In this document: positions 19,378 through 29,578 of the stretch, piece by piece
Layout: each line of letters opens with the position of its first letter
Position numbering within the stretch: the first letter of the stretch is position 1
Assembly: GCA_026391255.1 (NCBI GenBank)
Contig: JAPLDU010000085.1
Location: 28,891 to 92,890, forward strand
Origin: Bacteroidia bacterium
GTDB lineage: Bacteria > Bacteroidota > Bacteroidia > Bacteroidales > JAPLDU01
Length of the DNA: 64,000 nucleotides
Reading direction: 5' to 3'
Made by a program: the position numbers and the translations under genes
Notes under the pieces: generated by a model
The model's input: the letters and a program-made list of their open reading frames with translations, nothing else
Database searches by the model: none
What the model was told of the DNA's origin: nothing

Positions 19378-20154
19378 CTAATTTACTGTAAATTTTTTGA
19401 TGTCACACAAATAGCTGTTTTCAAGCATTCTGAGAATATAATATCCCGGAACAAGTTTGGCGGACATGAGATCAATGGTATGATAACCTTTTGTAGCAGA
19501 AACAGTAATTTTGTTTTTCAGATTGCCAAGCATGTCGTAAAGTTCGAAACTGATTTTATTGTCATTTTTTGAATAGTACTTTACTGAAAGCTGATCAACC
19601 GGAGTAATTCTGATCAGTTGTGATTTTCCGGGTTGATCTGCTGACATTTCCGGAACGGCAGATAAAACAGAATTAACGGCTTCCTGCACGTGATCAACCG
19701 TAACGGTTTTCATTGACCGGTCGGGGCGAATTACAAAGTACCTGGGAGTATAACTGATCTGATAAAGTGCAAGTATTGCCTCATTGCCAATAGTTGAAAA
19801 ACCAGGGAAACTTCCCCCGTTGTTGCTGATAAAACTGTCGATGGCTGAATTTGTTCCATAAAAAGATTCAATTCCCCATATCCACAGATGTGATCCGTCG
19901 GCGCCTGCATTCTGCCAAACCGGTTCAATCATGTATATTCCATTGGCACACGGGCCGCAGCCAATCGTGAAAAAATCAAGGACAACTATCTTCCCGGCAT
20001 CCAGTTCCTGGTAAAGATGATATGTATTACCATGTGTATCAGTCAGTGAAAAATCAGGAGCGATGATCTGGGCATATCCGATGGAAAAAATAAACAGCAC
20101 GAATACAATCAAACCCCAGATTTTTTTTGATGTTTTTTTGTACAGTTCATTCAT
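19378..20154 (-). CDS. Thioredoxin-like/redoxin-domain protein with T9SS C-terminal sorting domain
   Basis: 258 aa; signal peptide; APDFSLTDTHGNTYHLYQELDAGKIVVLDFFTIGCGPCANG; C-terminal ISFELYDMLGNLKNKI...PGYYILRMLENSYLCDIKKFTVN. Confidence 0.85.
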   Translation of the reverse strand: MNELYKKTSKKIWGLIVFVLFIFSIGYAQIIAPDFSLTDTHGNTYHLYQELDAGKIVVLDFFTIGCGPCANGIYMIEPVWQNAGADGSHLWIWGIESFYGTNSAIDSFISNNGGSFPGFSTIGNEAILALYQISYTPRYFVIRPDRSMKTVTVDHVQEAVNSVLSAVPEMSADQPGKSQLIRITPVDQLSVKYYSKNDNKISFELYDMLGNLKNKITVSATKGYHTIDLMSAKLVPGYYILRMLENSYLCDIKKFTVN

Positions 20155-20439
20155 AGTTGGTTGAAATTAAAGTAATCCTGTATTTTAACTTACTAAAATA
20201 GTGCCAACAATCTTATTATAACAAATATTTGCAAGTTTTAACATTTGGTAACACTAAACTGATCAAATTTGAACACGAATTTATAATCGGTTATTTATGA
20301 TTGTTAAAAAACCTATGAACTGAATGTGTTTTTTTTGAACATTTGCAAAATATTTTAATGGCAGATAATTTGCATGGCCGTTCCTGAAAAGCTGAAGATG
20401 AGCATACCCATACTGAAAAAAGGAATGAAAACGAGAATA

Positions 20440-21225
20440 ATGAATGAGAAGAATGCGGTCATTATTCTTATTATCATTGTACTTTCAATGTATTTGAACG
20501 GAACTATTCCATTCCAGACATATAGCAATGCTTATCAGGCAGGTGAGAATCTGAAATATAAACTGCACTACGGGTGGATTAATGGCGGATATGCCAGCCT
20601 GAAGGTGGAAAATTCAAAAGTCAATGATACCGATGTATTACGGATAGTCCTGAATGGTAAAACCACAGGCCTGACTGACAAATTATACAGGGTAAATGAC
20701 ACTTACGAAAGTTATGTATTACCGAAAAACGGCCTTCCTTTAAAGGCAATACGAAATATTCATGAACAGAACTACCGTGATTATAATGAAGTTATTTACA
20801 ACCAGGAAAACGATTTTGTCATAAGCCAGAAAACTGGAAAGCATTTTGTTCCTGATAATACGCTCGATATCCTTTCGGCATTTTATTACCTGCGGAATCT
20901 ATTGATGGATAAAGGAAGCTCAGGTTTGACAATTAATGATATCATTACCCTGACAACTTTCTTTGGAGATGAGATTTATCCATTAATCATCAAGTATAAA
21001 GGAACTGAAAAAATCAACACTGACCTGGGAACGATCAGGTGCCTCAGATTTCAGCCGGTCACAGAAGTGGGACGTGTTTTTAAAGACAATGATGATATGA
21101 CCATCTGGATATCCGATGATCTTAATTATGTCCCGATCAGGGTTCAGTTTGAATTGTTCATTGGTTCTGTCAAATGTGATCTGATCGAATATTCCGGTTT
21201 GAAAAGCAATCTTATCATTTATTGA
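20440..21225 (+). CDS. DUF3108 domain-containing protein
   Basis: YQAGENLKYKLHYGWINGGYASLKV...; track ORF begins at 20374, but MNEKNAVIILIIIV at 20440 gives a better signal peptide. Confidence 0.85.
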   Translation: MNEKNAVIILIIIVLSMYLNGTIPFQTYSNAYQAGENLKYKLHYGWINGGYASLKVENSKVNDTDVLRIVLNGKTTGLTDKLYRVNDTYESYVLPKNGLPLKAIRNIHEQNYRDYNEVIYNQENDFVISQKTGKHFVPDNTLDILSAFYYLRNLLMDKGSSGLTINDIITLTTFFGDEIYPLIIKYKGTEKINTDLGTIRCLRFQPVTEVGRVFKDNDDMTIWISDDLNYVPIRVQFELFIGSVKCDLIEYSGLKSNLIIY

Positions 21226-21379
21226 TATAAATACGGGCATTCGTCCGTAATTAATCCTGACCGGACTATCATTGTTTTTATTGACGTAAAGATACGCATC
21301 ACTACGATTACCGCATGGTGCGAATGCTGCAGAAGTTAAAAAACATCATGCCTAATTTTTTATATTTCATTGTTTGATA

Positions 21380-21387
21380 TACTTTTG
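21380..21387 (+). promoter_or_regulatory. Bacteroidetes-type -7 element (TACTTTTG) upstream of efp
   Basis: gatatACTTTTGtgcg; TAnnTTTG match, about 31 nt upstream of the ATG. Confidence 0.5.
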
Positions 21388-21418
21388 TGCGATTACAAAA
21401 AATGATACATTAATAATA

Positions 21419-21985
21419 ATGGCAACCACAGCAGACATCAAAAACGGATTATGCATTGAATTCAACGATGGACTTTATACAATCGTTCAGTTTCAGCATG
21501 TTAAACCCGGAAAGGGACCGGCTTTCGTCAGGACCAAGTTGAAAAATCTTACCACCGGTAAGGTAATCGACAATACTTTCTCTTCAGGAGTTAAATTAAA
21601 TGTCGCAAATGTTGAAAGACGTCCATACCAGTTTCTCTATAAAGATGATTATGGTTATCACTTCATGCACAAAGAAACTTTTGAACAGATATCCATCGAT
21701 GAAAAACTGATAGAGAAACCCGAATTTATTAAAGAAGGGATTGATGTTGAAGTGGTTTTCCATGTGGACACAGAAACTCCCCTGACCTGTGATCTTCCTC
21801 CTTTCCTGGTTTATGATGTTGTTTATACCGAACCCGGATTAAGAGGAGATACCTCTTCATCAACAGCCATGAAACCTGCTACCCTTGACACCGGGGCAAT
21901 TGTTAATGTTCCTTTGTTCATTAACCAGGGCGATAAAATAAAAGTTGATACCCGCACCGGTGACTATTCTGAAAGGGCAAAATAA
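21419..21985 (+). CDS. efp: Translation elongation factor P
   Basis: 188 aa from MATTADIKNGLCIEFNDGLYTIVQFQHVKPGKGPAFVRTKLKNLTTGKVIDNTF; start at 21419 rather than the track start 21374. Confidence 0.97.
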   Translation: MATTADIKNGLCIEFNDGLYTIVQFQHVKPGKGPAFVRTKLKNLTTGKVIDNTFSSGVKLNVANVERRPYQFLYKDDYGYHFMHKETFEQISIDEKLIEKPEFIKEGIDVEVVFHVDTETPLTCDLPPFLVYDVVYTEPGLRGDTSSSTAMKPATLDTGAIVNVPLFINQGDKIKVDTRTGDYSERAK

Positions 21986-22201
21986 AAAAAATCATTTTCT
22001 GTCATTTTCCATGAAATCAAATTATTTCCTGTTCAGGCAACCAATCGGATCAATATCACATCTGTATTAATCATTATTTATAACGAAATTAATTTATTAC
22101 ATAAATTTTGTTTCACTCAGGAAATATCATCTGATTGTATTCTAAAATCGTAATCCGTAATTCGTAATTCTAAAATTAATATAATATCCCCAAAGATCAG
22201 G

Positions 22202-23134
22202 ATGAAGTTACCCAGAAATTACACACTGAAAGAAATTTCGCTGATTATCAATGCTGAGATCAACGGTAATGCTGATTTCATTATTTCAGGCCTCAATGAA
22301 ATCCATAAGGTTGAACCTGGCGATCTGACCTTTGTTGACCATCCTAAATATTACGAAAAAGCACTGAATTCCGATGCCTCAGCAGTAATAATTAATAAAG
22401 AAATGGCTGAAACAAAAGGGAAGATGCTCATTTATTCTGATAATCCTTTTCGTGATTTCAACAAACTCACTGCCTGTTTTTCCACCTTTCAGCCAGGCAT
22501 AAACATGATAAGCCCGTCTGCCAGCATTGGCAGGAATACCACTATTCAGCCGGGCACCTTTATCGGCCAACATGTCAGTATCGGCGACAATTGCATTATA
22601 CATTCCAATGTGAGCATTTATGATCATGTTTCCATCGGAAATAATGTGATCATACATGCCAATACTGTAATAGGTTCTGATGCACTTTACTTCAAACGCA
22701 GCCCCGAAGGTTATGAAAAACTGCTCTCATGCGGCAAAGTGATCATTGAGGATGATGTTGAAGTAGGCGCCAATTGTGCGATTGACCGTGGAGTTTCCGG
22801 TGATACTGTTGTAGGCAGGGGAACCAAAATGGATAACCTCATTCATATTGCTCATGATACAGTAATCGGTAAAAACTGCCTGTTCGCCGCCCAGGTGGGA
22901 ATCGGTGGATGCGTAACAATCGAAGATAACGTGATCCTCTGGGGCCAGGTAGGCGTACAGAAAAATGTCACCATCGGGAGTGGCGCCATAGTCCTGGGAC
23001 AATCAGGTGTTACCAAATCACTGGAAGGAAACAAGACCTATTTCGGCACTCCTGCTTATGAGGCACAAAAGAAACTTAAAGAGCTTGTTTATATGAAGCA
23101 GTTGCCGGAGTTGTTCAGCAATGGTCATGGATGA
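22202..23134 (+). CDS. lpxD: LpxD-like UDP-3-O-acylglucosamine N-acyltransferase (hexapeptide-repeat acyltransferase)
   Basis: 310 aa; ADFIISGLNEIHKVEPGDLTFVDHPKYYEKAL N-terminal domain plus left-handed beta-helix hexapeptide repeats. Confidence 0.85.
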   Translation: MKLPRNYTLKEISLIINAEINGNADFIISGLNEIHKVEPGDLTFVDHPKYYEKALNSDASAVIINKEMAETKGKMLIYSDNPFRDFNKLTACFSTFQPGINMISPSASIGRNTTIQPGTFIGQHVSIGDNCIIHSNVSIYDHVSIGNNVIIHANTVIGSDALYFKRSPEGYEKLLSCGKVIIEDDVEVGANCAIDRGVSGDTVVGRGTKMDNLIHIAHDTVIGKNCLFAAQVGIGGCVTIEDNVILWGQVGVQKNVTIGSGAIVLGQSGVTKSLEGNKTYFGTPAYEAQKKLKELVYMKQLPELFSNGHG

Positions 23135-23138
23135 TCCG

Positions 23139-23924
23139 TCACAATCCCAGCTTACGTTTTACATCGGCCGGAGTTTCGGCATTTTTTATATCGTTGTTCA
23201 GTACGGAATTATCCTTGCCGGCAATTGAAATCAACTTGAGTAACAAAAACTCAATATCCTCTCCCATCAACATTTTCTTTTCAATATTGATTTCATCATT
23301 GTATGCAGATAATAGCTCATTGCAGGCCATTTTCCCTTTCTTGTAAATATTTTTGACATCCTTGCGACTCTTATATAAGTCGTTAAATTCGTTGAATTTG
23401 GCGCTCAGTTTATCCCCCTGATCTTTCATCCTGGTGAAATTTTCATTGTAATATTTTAATTTCTCCAGAACCTTCTTTCCAAGATTTACTTTGGTTGTTA
23501 CTGATCCGTTTTCATCGTATTCTTTAAACTTCAGGAGGAATGGGACGATTTCTGCTTTATATAGAGGTGAGTAAAATTTCTTATATTTTGTCTGAACATC
23601 TGGTAAAAGAACTGCAATATTGCTATTGATTTCCTTCAGTTCCGGAAGAATTTTCTCAACTATTTCAAGCCTGTCAAGGATGATCTTACCCATTGCAATC
23701 TTTTTTTCGACTGTCTCGAGCTTGCCATATTCTTTAAATTTTGTCTTTAATTCCTTGATTTCAGTTTTATTCACAACAGGAAAGGCATCTTTATAACCTG
23801 TCTCAGACTGCTGAAGCCTTTGTGAAATATCATTTTCCTGCTCTTTAAGAGTTCCGAAATTATCTGTCATTAAGTGAATATCGGCTAAAATTTTCTCTCC
23901 CTGTTTTATGCGGTCGGCAATCAT
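23139..23924 (-). CDS. C-terminal segment of a coiled-coil repeat protein (in frame with the upstream ORF)
   Basis: 261 aa; same repeat texture as 23976..25673. Codons between the two ORFs read through in the same frame after one TAG. Confidence 0.6.
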   Translation of the reverse strand: MIADRIKQGEKILADIHLMTDNFGTLKEQENDISQRLQQSETGYKDAFPVVNKTEIKELKTKFKEYGKLETVEKKIAMGKIILDRLEIVEKILPELKEINSNIAVLLPDVQTKYKKFYSPLYKAEIVPFLLKFKEYDENGSVTTKVNLGKKVLEKLKYYNENFTRMKDQGDKLSAKFNEFNDLYKSRKDVKNIYKKGKMACNELLSAYNDEINIEKKMLMGEDIEFLLLKLISIAGKDNSVLNNDIKNAETPADVKRKLGL

Positions 23925-23975
23925 GGTACATGCCTGGTATAAATCAATCCCGGTACCGATTTCCTTGATTTTGTC

Positions 23976-25673
23976 CTACTTCTGTGTTCGCAATATAATG
24001 TAATCTGAACCATATGATTTCAGTTTGTCAAGAAGGTCTTTCCCCGTGGCCAGCCTGGATACTGCTGTTCCAATGTTTTCATATTCGTTCTTTTTTGTTT
24101 CAAAGGAAAGAATCTCTTTGTTGTAAATGCCTGGAAAATGATCATGGTAATGTGATTTTACTGCCGGTAAACTTTCATCTAATTTTTTGTCAATCTGTTG
24201 AATTTCAATATATATACTGTCGAGAGCATTCATTTTTGCAATGATTTTTGCTCCTTCTTCCAATCTCCTCGCAATCAATGTGTCGGCTTTATTTCTTGAA
24301 ATCTCAGCTTCAATTGGCTTTATATCATTTTTAAAAATTCCGGGGTAGTCCTTCAGGTAATTATCTCTTAGTGAAGGGTATTTCGTATTTATCAGCATTT
24401 CATTGGAAGTCATCTTCTCTAATGATGACCCGAGGAATTCAAGATTTTTCAGGACTGATGCTCCCTTTGCCAGTTTTAGTTCAGCAGAATCAATGGTTTT
24501 GTATGCCGTAATATCTTTCTCAAAAGGATCAAGATAGCATTTTATAAGGACAGGAAAATTCTGGTTTATCTTATTCCTCACACCTGGCAGGCTTCCCAGC
24601 AAATAACTGTCAATCATGTCGAACTGGCTGTACCATGAGTCAAGTGAATCAAGCCTGGTTACCAATTTATTACCAATACTGATCTTTAACTCCAGAGAAT
24701 CGGTTGAATGATAAAGATCAGCCTGTTTGTTCAGGTTTGTTACCTGTCGCGAATAAATTGCCGGGTAATTGGTTTTATAGTTATTACCGAAAACCGCAAG
24801 CTTGTTATTTAGCTCATTATCAATGGCCAGCAACCTGTCAATATTTTTTTCCGACCGGTTAAAAGAAATGATAGCCGCAACTCCTGCTTTATTTCTGAGC
24901 TGAAGTGAGTCGGACCTGTAGAATATTTTTAGGTCTGAGTCAACCTCTGAAAGTCTTTTCTGATAAGCACTGTAAAGTTTGCCCTTGTAATTATTTTGAA
25001 TCTTACCTGAAATCCTGAGTATTTCTTTTTTATATGACAGGTAATCTTCAACATCAGAACTGAAATTAATCATATCGCCGATCAGTCTTAATCCTATGTA
25101 ATATTTCAGGCTGTCATCTGCCAGTAACTTATAATTACCAACACGTTCATTGAAGTAAGCAGTCTTCTTGCTGAACAATGTATCGCTACTGCCTGAAAGT
25201 GATATGATTGCCGTCATTAATGAGTCGATGAGCTTTTTGTGCAAATCCTGTTTTGCCTTCTGCAGGTGTCCGTTATTAATAAATTCGAGTCTTGAAATAT
25301 TCCCTGAACCGTTGTACCTGAGATTGTATCCTGTAATATTCTCATTTTGAATAATGCCGGCACTTATTACCCTGGCATCATCATTTCTGGTGATCCATTG
25401 TCCGGTCTTGTTGTTATTCTGATAGAAGCCTTTTGAAACCAGGCATCCGTTCAAGTTGTACTGTTCGTAGAATCCATTCCTGACGGTGGTATCATTATCA
25501 GCCACTCCGAATCTTTCTTTTATTAATTTATGGTTCTGGTCGTAAAATACGAGCCTGCTGTTGTTTTGCGCCGTCAGGCAGCTGAATGTCAGCATGTGAA
25601 AAAATAAAATGAGAAATATACTTTTCATTTTATCTGAAATTGTCATGTAAAATTTAAATTGATTTTGTACCAA
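23976..25673 (-). CDS. Secreted protein with MORN/YwqK-like N-terminus and coiled-coil repeats, terminated by in-frame TAG
   Basis: 565 aa; FYDQNHKLIKERFG...NGFYEQYNLNGCLVSKGFYQNNNKTGQWITRN; then repeated ~80-aa helical units. Confidence 0.7.
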   Translation of the reverse strand: MVQNQFKFYMTISDKMKSIFLILFFHMLTFSCLTAQNNSRLVFYDQNHKLIKERFGVADNDTTVRNGFYEQYNLNGCLVSKGFYQNNNKTGQWITRNDDARVISAGIIQNENITGYNLRYNGSGNISRLEFINNGHLQKAKQDLHKKLIDSLMTAIISLSGSSDTLFSKKTAYFNERVGNYKLLADDSLKYYIGLRLIGDMINFSSDVEDYLSYKKEILRISGKIQNNYKGKLYSAYQKRLSEVDSDLKIFYRSDSLQLRNKAGVAAIISFNRSEKNIDRLLAIDNELNNKLAVFGNNYKTNYPAIYSRQVTNLNKQADLYHSTDSLELKISIGNKLVTRLDSLDSWYSQFDMIDSYLLGSLPGVRNKINQNFPVLIKCYLDPFEKDITAYKTIDSAELKLAKGASVLKNLEFLGSSLEKMTSNEMLINTKYPSLRDNYLKDYPGIFKNDIKPIEAEISRNKADTLIARRLEEGAKIIAKMNALDSIYIEIQQIDKKLDESLPAVKSHYHDHFPGIYNKEILSFETKKNEYENIGTAVSRLATGKDLLDKLKSYGSDYIILRTQK

Positions 25674-25687
25674 GAATCAGGAAATTA

Positions 25688-26196
25688 AAAACTGATTTGA
25701 ATTTTATTTATTTCTATTATATTATTCATATTCAACTTCTTTTGTATGCCCAAAAGAACTAAGCGAAGCGGTCTCACGAACCCCGACCTGTCGGGGTGAG
25801 TAACCAAAAAGGCACCACGAACGAGACGTTTCGACAAGCTCAACGCCCACTTCTTTTGGTAACGGCCATTGAGCCTGTCGAAATGGCATGTTGTATTCCA
25901 CACCGTTCGTGGACGTCCAACGCACAGGGCTTTCATAGTCACATTTAAGTAAAATGAACATAGGAAAAATCATTTTTTTCAAATATTTTCATAATAAATG
26001 AGTGCGAAGCATAAAATAAATAATTCCTTATCAACGAATTGCTGTTTGAGTGAAGTCGAGGATGGTGTCTGAGCTTGCCGAAGACCGAGACGGAACGAGT
26101 TCAATTCGTTAATTCTCCTTTGCTTACTTTTTGTGACGACAAAAAGTAAGAAGAAAAAAATGCAAAAAATCAACTGGAAAAAATTCAAAACAGTTT
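25688..26196 (+). mobile_element. MITE-like modular element family A, copy A2
   Basis: TIRs aaactgatttgaatttt / aaaattcaaaacagttt; shares modules with A1 and A3 but has a different internal hairpin (tttcgacaagctcaa...ttgagcctgtcgaaa). Confidence 0.75.
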
Positions 26197-26311
26197 ATTT
26201 ATCAGTGAAAATTAATATGTCCGCAATAAGTTGTTCTTATTTGATGATTTAGCGTCTCCTGGTTAAATAATTGAACAAAAAATCATAATACAGTAAATAA
26301 TTAATCAGGTA

Positions 26312-26923
26312 TTATTTGATAAGAAAATCCATCATGAGTTCATTTCCCAGGTAAGCCTTCAGGTTATCTCCGATTTTTACCGGACTTACTCCTGCCGGTG
26401 TACCCGTGTAAATCATATCACCAGTTTTAAATGTAATAAACCGGGAAACATAGCTGATTATTTCTTCAAAGCTGAAAACCATGTCCCGTGTATTGCCCTG
26501 TTGCACCGTTTTGTCATTGATATCCAGTCTGAAATTGATTTTTTTCATATCATTGAAATTTTCCTTCGGGATAAATTTACTGATGGCAGCCGAGTTATCG
26601 AATCCTTTGGCCATTTCCCAGGGTAATCCTTCAGCCATGCACTTTCTTTGAAGGTCGCGGGCAGTAAAATCAATTCCAATACCAATCTTATCATAATAAC
26701 GGCCGGCAAATGCGGGAGAAATGTTTTTACCAACTTTCCCAATCCTGAGAACTATCTCAACTTCGTAATGCAGATCAGTGGAAAAATCAGGATAATAAAA
26801 TGGCTGATCATTGATCAGTAAAGCTGAATCGGGTTTAAAAAAGAAAACAGGTTCAACCGGTAAAGGGTTATTCAGTTCTTTCGCATGATCAGCGTAATTT
26901 CTTCCTATGCATATGATTTTCAT
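26312..26923 (-). CDS. Fumarylacetoacetate hydrolase family protein
   Basis: 203 aa; MKIICIGRNYADHAKEL, FFKPDSALL, LHYEVEIVLRIGK, DMIYTGTPAGVSPVKIGD. Confidence 0.93.
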   Translation of the reverse strand: MKIICIGRNYADHAKELNNPLPVEPVFFFKPDSALLINDQPFYYPDFSTDLHYEVEIVLRIGKVGKNISPAFAGRYYDKIGIGIDFTARDLQRKCMAEGLPWEMAKGFDNSAAISKFIPKENFNDMKKINFRLDINDKTVQQGNTRDMVFSFEEIISYVSRFITFKTGDMIYTGTPAGVSPVKIGDNLKAYLGNELMMDFLIK

Positions 26924-26994
26924 CTGTTCATTTGTTTATTGGAGTTTCAAACTTACATAATTTATTATTATCAGCGGGACTAAATTTTCATTAT

Positions 26995-27185
26995 CCTAGC
27001 CTGCCGAGCCAGAACCAAACAAGAAATAACAAATCTCAAAAGACAAAAAACAAATAAATCTCAATCAACAAAATGACAAATTCAAAGTAGTTTGTTTTTT
27101 ATTTGAAATTTTGATATTGTTAATTATTTGTTTTTTGTGATTTGTTATTTGGAATTTTTTGCCAACACGCGTCAGGAATCCAGAT
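26995..27185 (+). repeat. Family B repeat, copy 3
   Basis: gccgagccagaaccaaacaagaaataacaaatctcaaaa...tttgccaacacgcgtcagg. Confidence 0.75.
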
Positions 27186-27315
27186 ATAAGGTACTTATTA
27201 ACCGGAACTTTGGAATACATGTTTAGGTTAAATAATTCTGATTCGTAAATGCAACTAATTTTTCAACCGGTGCATCGTTTATAATTTGTATATTTATCTT
27301 TTTGAAAAAAATAAC

Positions 27316-29253
27316 ATGTTTAAAAGTCTGATATCCGGAATTTGCCTGATGATCCTTACAATTTCCCTGCATGCACAGGAGGAGGTGACCACTTCTTCGG
27401 GCAAAGCTGCACGCCATTATAAACTGGCAACTGAATACTATGATGTGCGAAAAGATATACAGGCGCTGGAAGAGCTTAATGTTGCCATCAGCGCTGATAA
27501 TAAATTTATTGAAGCTTACTTACTCAGGTCGGATATATACCATGACATGCAAAATTATTCCAGGGAAGTCGCAGACCTAAAGAAAGCCATTTCCATCAAT
27601 CCTGAGTTTTTCCCATCGGCTTATTATAATCTTGGAAGAGCTCTACTCTTGACAGGACAATATGAAGAAGCCAAAAATAATTATCAGTTTTTCCTGGAAA
27701 CCGGTAACAAACCGGAATTAAGTAAAAAAGCAAAGGAAAAAATAAAGCAGTGTGATTTTGCCATCAATGTCATGAAACATCCTGTGCCCTTTGAACCAAA
27801 GAACCTTGGGGAGAACGTGAATACCGAATGGGATGATTATAGTCCGTCACTCACTGCTGACGAAAATACAATTATTACCACGGTGGATGTTCCTTTTCCT
27901 GACGTACCAAAGAATAAGATAAGCGAGGCTACCAGCCAGGAAGATTTTTATATCAGTCATAAAGTGAACGGTGAATGGACAAAAGCCAGGCCATTTGGGG
28001 CTCCATTGAATACCGACGGTAATGAAGGTGCCCAAAGTATTTCGGCCGACGGGCAGTTTATGATATTTACTGCTTGCAACCGCAAAGATTCATATGGCAG
28101 TTGCGATTTGTATTTTTCAGCCAAGCGTGGAAATAGCTGGACTTTACCCGTTAACATGGGATCTCCCGTCAATACACAATACTGGGAATCGCAGCCATCC
28201 ATTTCTTCTGATGGCAAGACTTTGTATTTTGTGAGTAACAGGCCGGGAGGCAAAGGAAACATGGATATCTGGAAAACCATCCTGCAGGAAGACGGGAAAT
28301 GGAGTATGCCGGTCAACCTCGGCGACAGCATCAATACTCCTGATGATGAGATGAGCCCGTTTATTCACCCTGACAACCAGACTTTCTATTTTGCATCTAC
28401 CGGGTGGCCCGGAATGGGTAACTTCGACATTTTTGTATCGCGGAAAAATGCTGCCGGTGAATGGGGAACTCCTAAAAATCTCGGTTACCCGATCAATACT
28501 TTCCAGGATGAAAGCAGTCTGATCGTAAATGCAAAGGGTACCACTGCCTATTATTCGACCGAGCGTCCCGGCAGCCGTAAAAAAGATATTTACACCTTTG
28601 ATTTGTACGAACAGGCAAAACCCATTCAAACCAACTATGTCAAAGGAAAAATCATTGACGATGAAACAGGTGAACCCCTCGAAGCCAGGCTTCAGTTAAT
28701 TGATATTGACAATAACGTCACCATAGCCGAAACATGGTCCAATAAAACCGATGGTGAGTACCTGGTCTGCCTTCCGGTAGATAAAAATTACTCGCTGAAT
28801 ATTTCAAAAGACGACCACCTGTTTCATTCAGAAAATTTTTCACTGAAAAATCTAAAAGATCCTTCCAAGCCCTATAATATTGATATCAGAATGAAACCTA
28901 TCAAAGTCGGGGAAAAGGTAGTACTGAACAATATTTTCTTTAAAACCAATATGTATGACCTTCAACCGGAATCACAATCCGAACTTGATAAGCTGGTCGA
29001 TTTCATGACCAAAAATCCCGGGATAAAGGTAGAAATTGGAGGACATACCGATAACGTGGGATCAGATGAGTTGAACCAGACCTTGTCTGAAAACCGTGCA
29101 AAATCAGTGGTGGATTACTTAGTGGCTCATAAGATCAGTAGCGGCAGGATCAATTACAAAGGTTACGGTAAAACAATGCCGGTTGCTACCAATGATACCG
29201 AAGAAGGAAGGGCGCTGAACAGGCGAACCGAGTTTAAGATTATTGACAAATAA
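27316..29253 (+). CDS. OmpA family protein with TPR-like N-terminus, PD40/WD40-like repeats and a CarboxypepD-like domain
   Basis: SYDLQPESQSELDKLVDFMTKNPGIKVEIGGHTDNVGSDELNQTLSENRAKSVVDYL (OmpA-C; first residue uncertain); repeated SADGQFMIFTAC / SSDGKTLYFVSNRPGGKGNMDIW. Start moved to MFKSLISG at 27316. Confidence 0.92.
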   Translation: MFKSLISGICLMILTISLHAQEEVTTSSGKAARHYKLATEYYDVRKDIQALEELNVAISADNKFIEAYLLRSDIYHDMQNYSREVADLKKAISINPEFFPSAYYNLGRALLLTGQYEEAKNNYQFFLETGNKPELSKKAKEKIKQCDFAINVMKHPVPFEPKNLGENVNTEWDDYSPSLTADENTIITTVDVPFPDVPKNKISEATSQEDFYISHKVNGEWTKARPFGAPLNTDGNEGAQSISADGQFMIFTACNRKDSYGSCDLYFSAKRGNSWTLPVNMGSPVNTQYWESQPSISSDGKTLYFVSNRPGGKGNMDIWKTILQEDGKWSMPVNLGDSINTPDDEMSPFIHPDNQTFYFASTGWPGMGNFDIFVSRKNAAGEWGTPKNLGYPINTFQDESSLIVNAKGTTAYYSTERPGSRKKDIYTFDLYEQAKPIQTNYVKGKIIDDETGEPLEARLQLIDIDNNVTIAETWSNKTDGEYLVCLPVDKNYSLNISKDDHLFHSENFSLKNLKDPSKPYNIDIRMKPIKVGEKVVLNNIFFKTNMYDLQPESQSELDKLVDFMTKNPGIKVEIGGHTDNVGSDELNQTLSENRAKSVVDYLVAHKISSGRINYKGYGKTMPVATNDTEEGRALNRRTEFKIIDK

Positions 29254-29299
29254 CAAGTAATTTTGGACTTGGTTTTCAAATCTTCAAATTTTGAATCCA

Positions 29300-29440
29300 C
29301 TCCGAAAAGGGTCAAATCTTAAAAGTGTCAGGGCTAAAGCCCTATATTTCAGAGATATTAATAACCCCGGCCTTAAGACCGGGGTTATTGAAAACCAATT
29401 AGTTACTGGACTTTAGTCCAGAATGTTCACTTTCCGGAAT
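29300..29440 (+). repeat. Palindromic intergenic element, family E copy 1
   Basis: agggctaaagcccta...aataaccccggccttaagaccggggttatt...ctggactttagtccag; a related truncated copy at about 63770-63850. Confidence 0.7.
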
Positions 29441-29544
29441 GGACTCAATTTTCAAATCTTCAAATCTTCAAATTGTTATTTCACTATGTTGTATAACTGC
29501 AAATATTATGCTTTCGAAACATAAACATTTAATTTAAATAATGA

Positions 29545-29552
29545 TATATTTG
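29545..29552 (+). promoter_or_regulatory. Bacteroidetes-type -7 element (TATATTTG) upstream of ArsR gene
   Basis: TAnnTTTG match, about 26 nt upstream of the ATG. Confidence 0.45.
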
Positions 29553-29578
29553 CATATTCACATATAAATTTTCGGGAC

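Noticed and set aside
25685-26188. 85-86 aa and 69 aa ORFs in copy A2
   Set aside because: Same reason: repeat-derived, overlapping, no protein-level signature.
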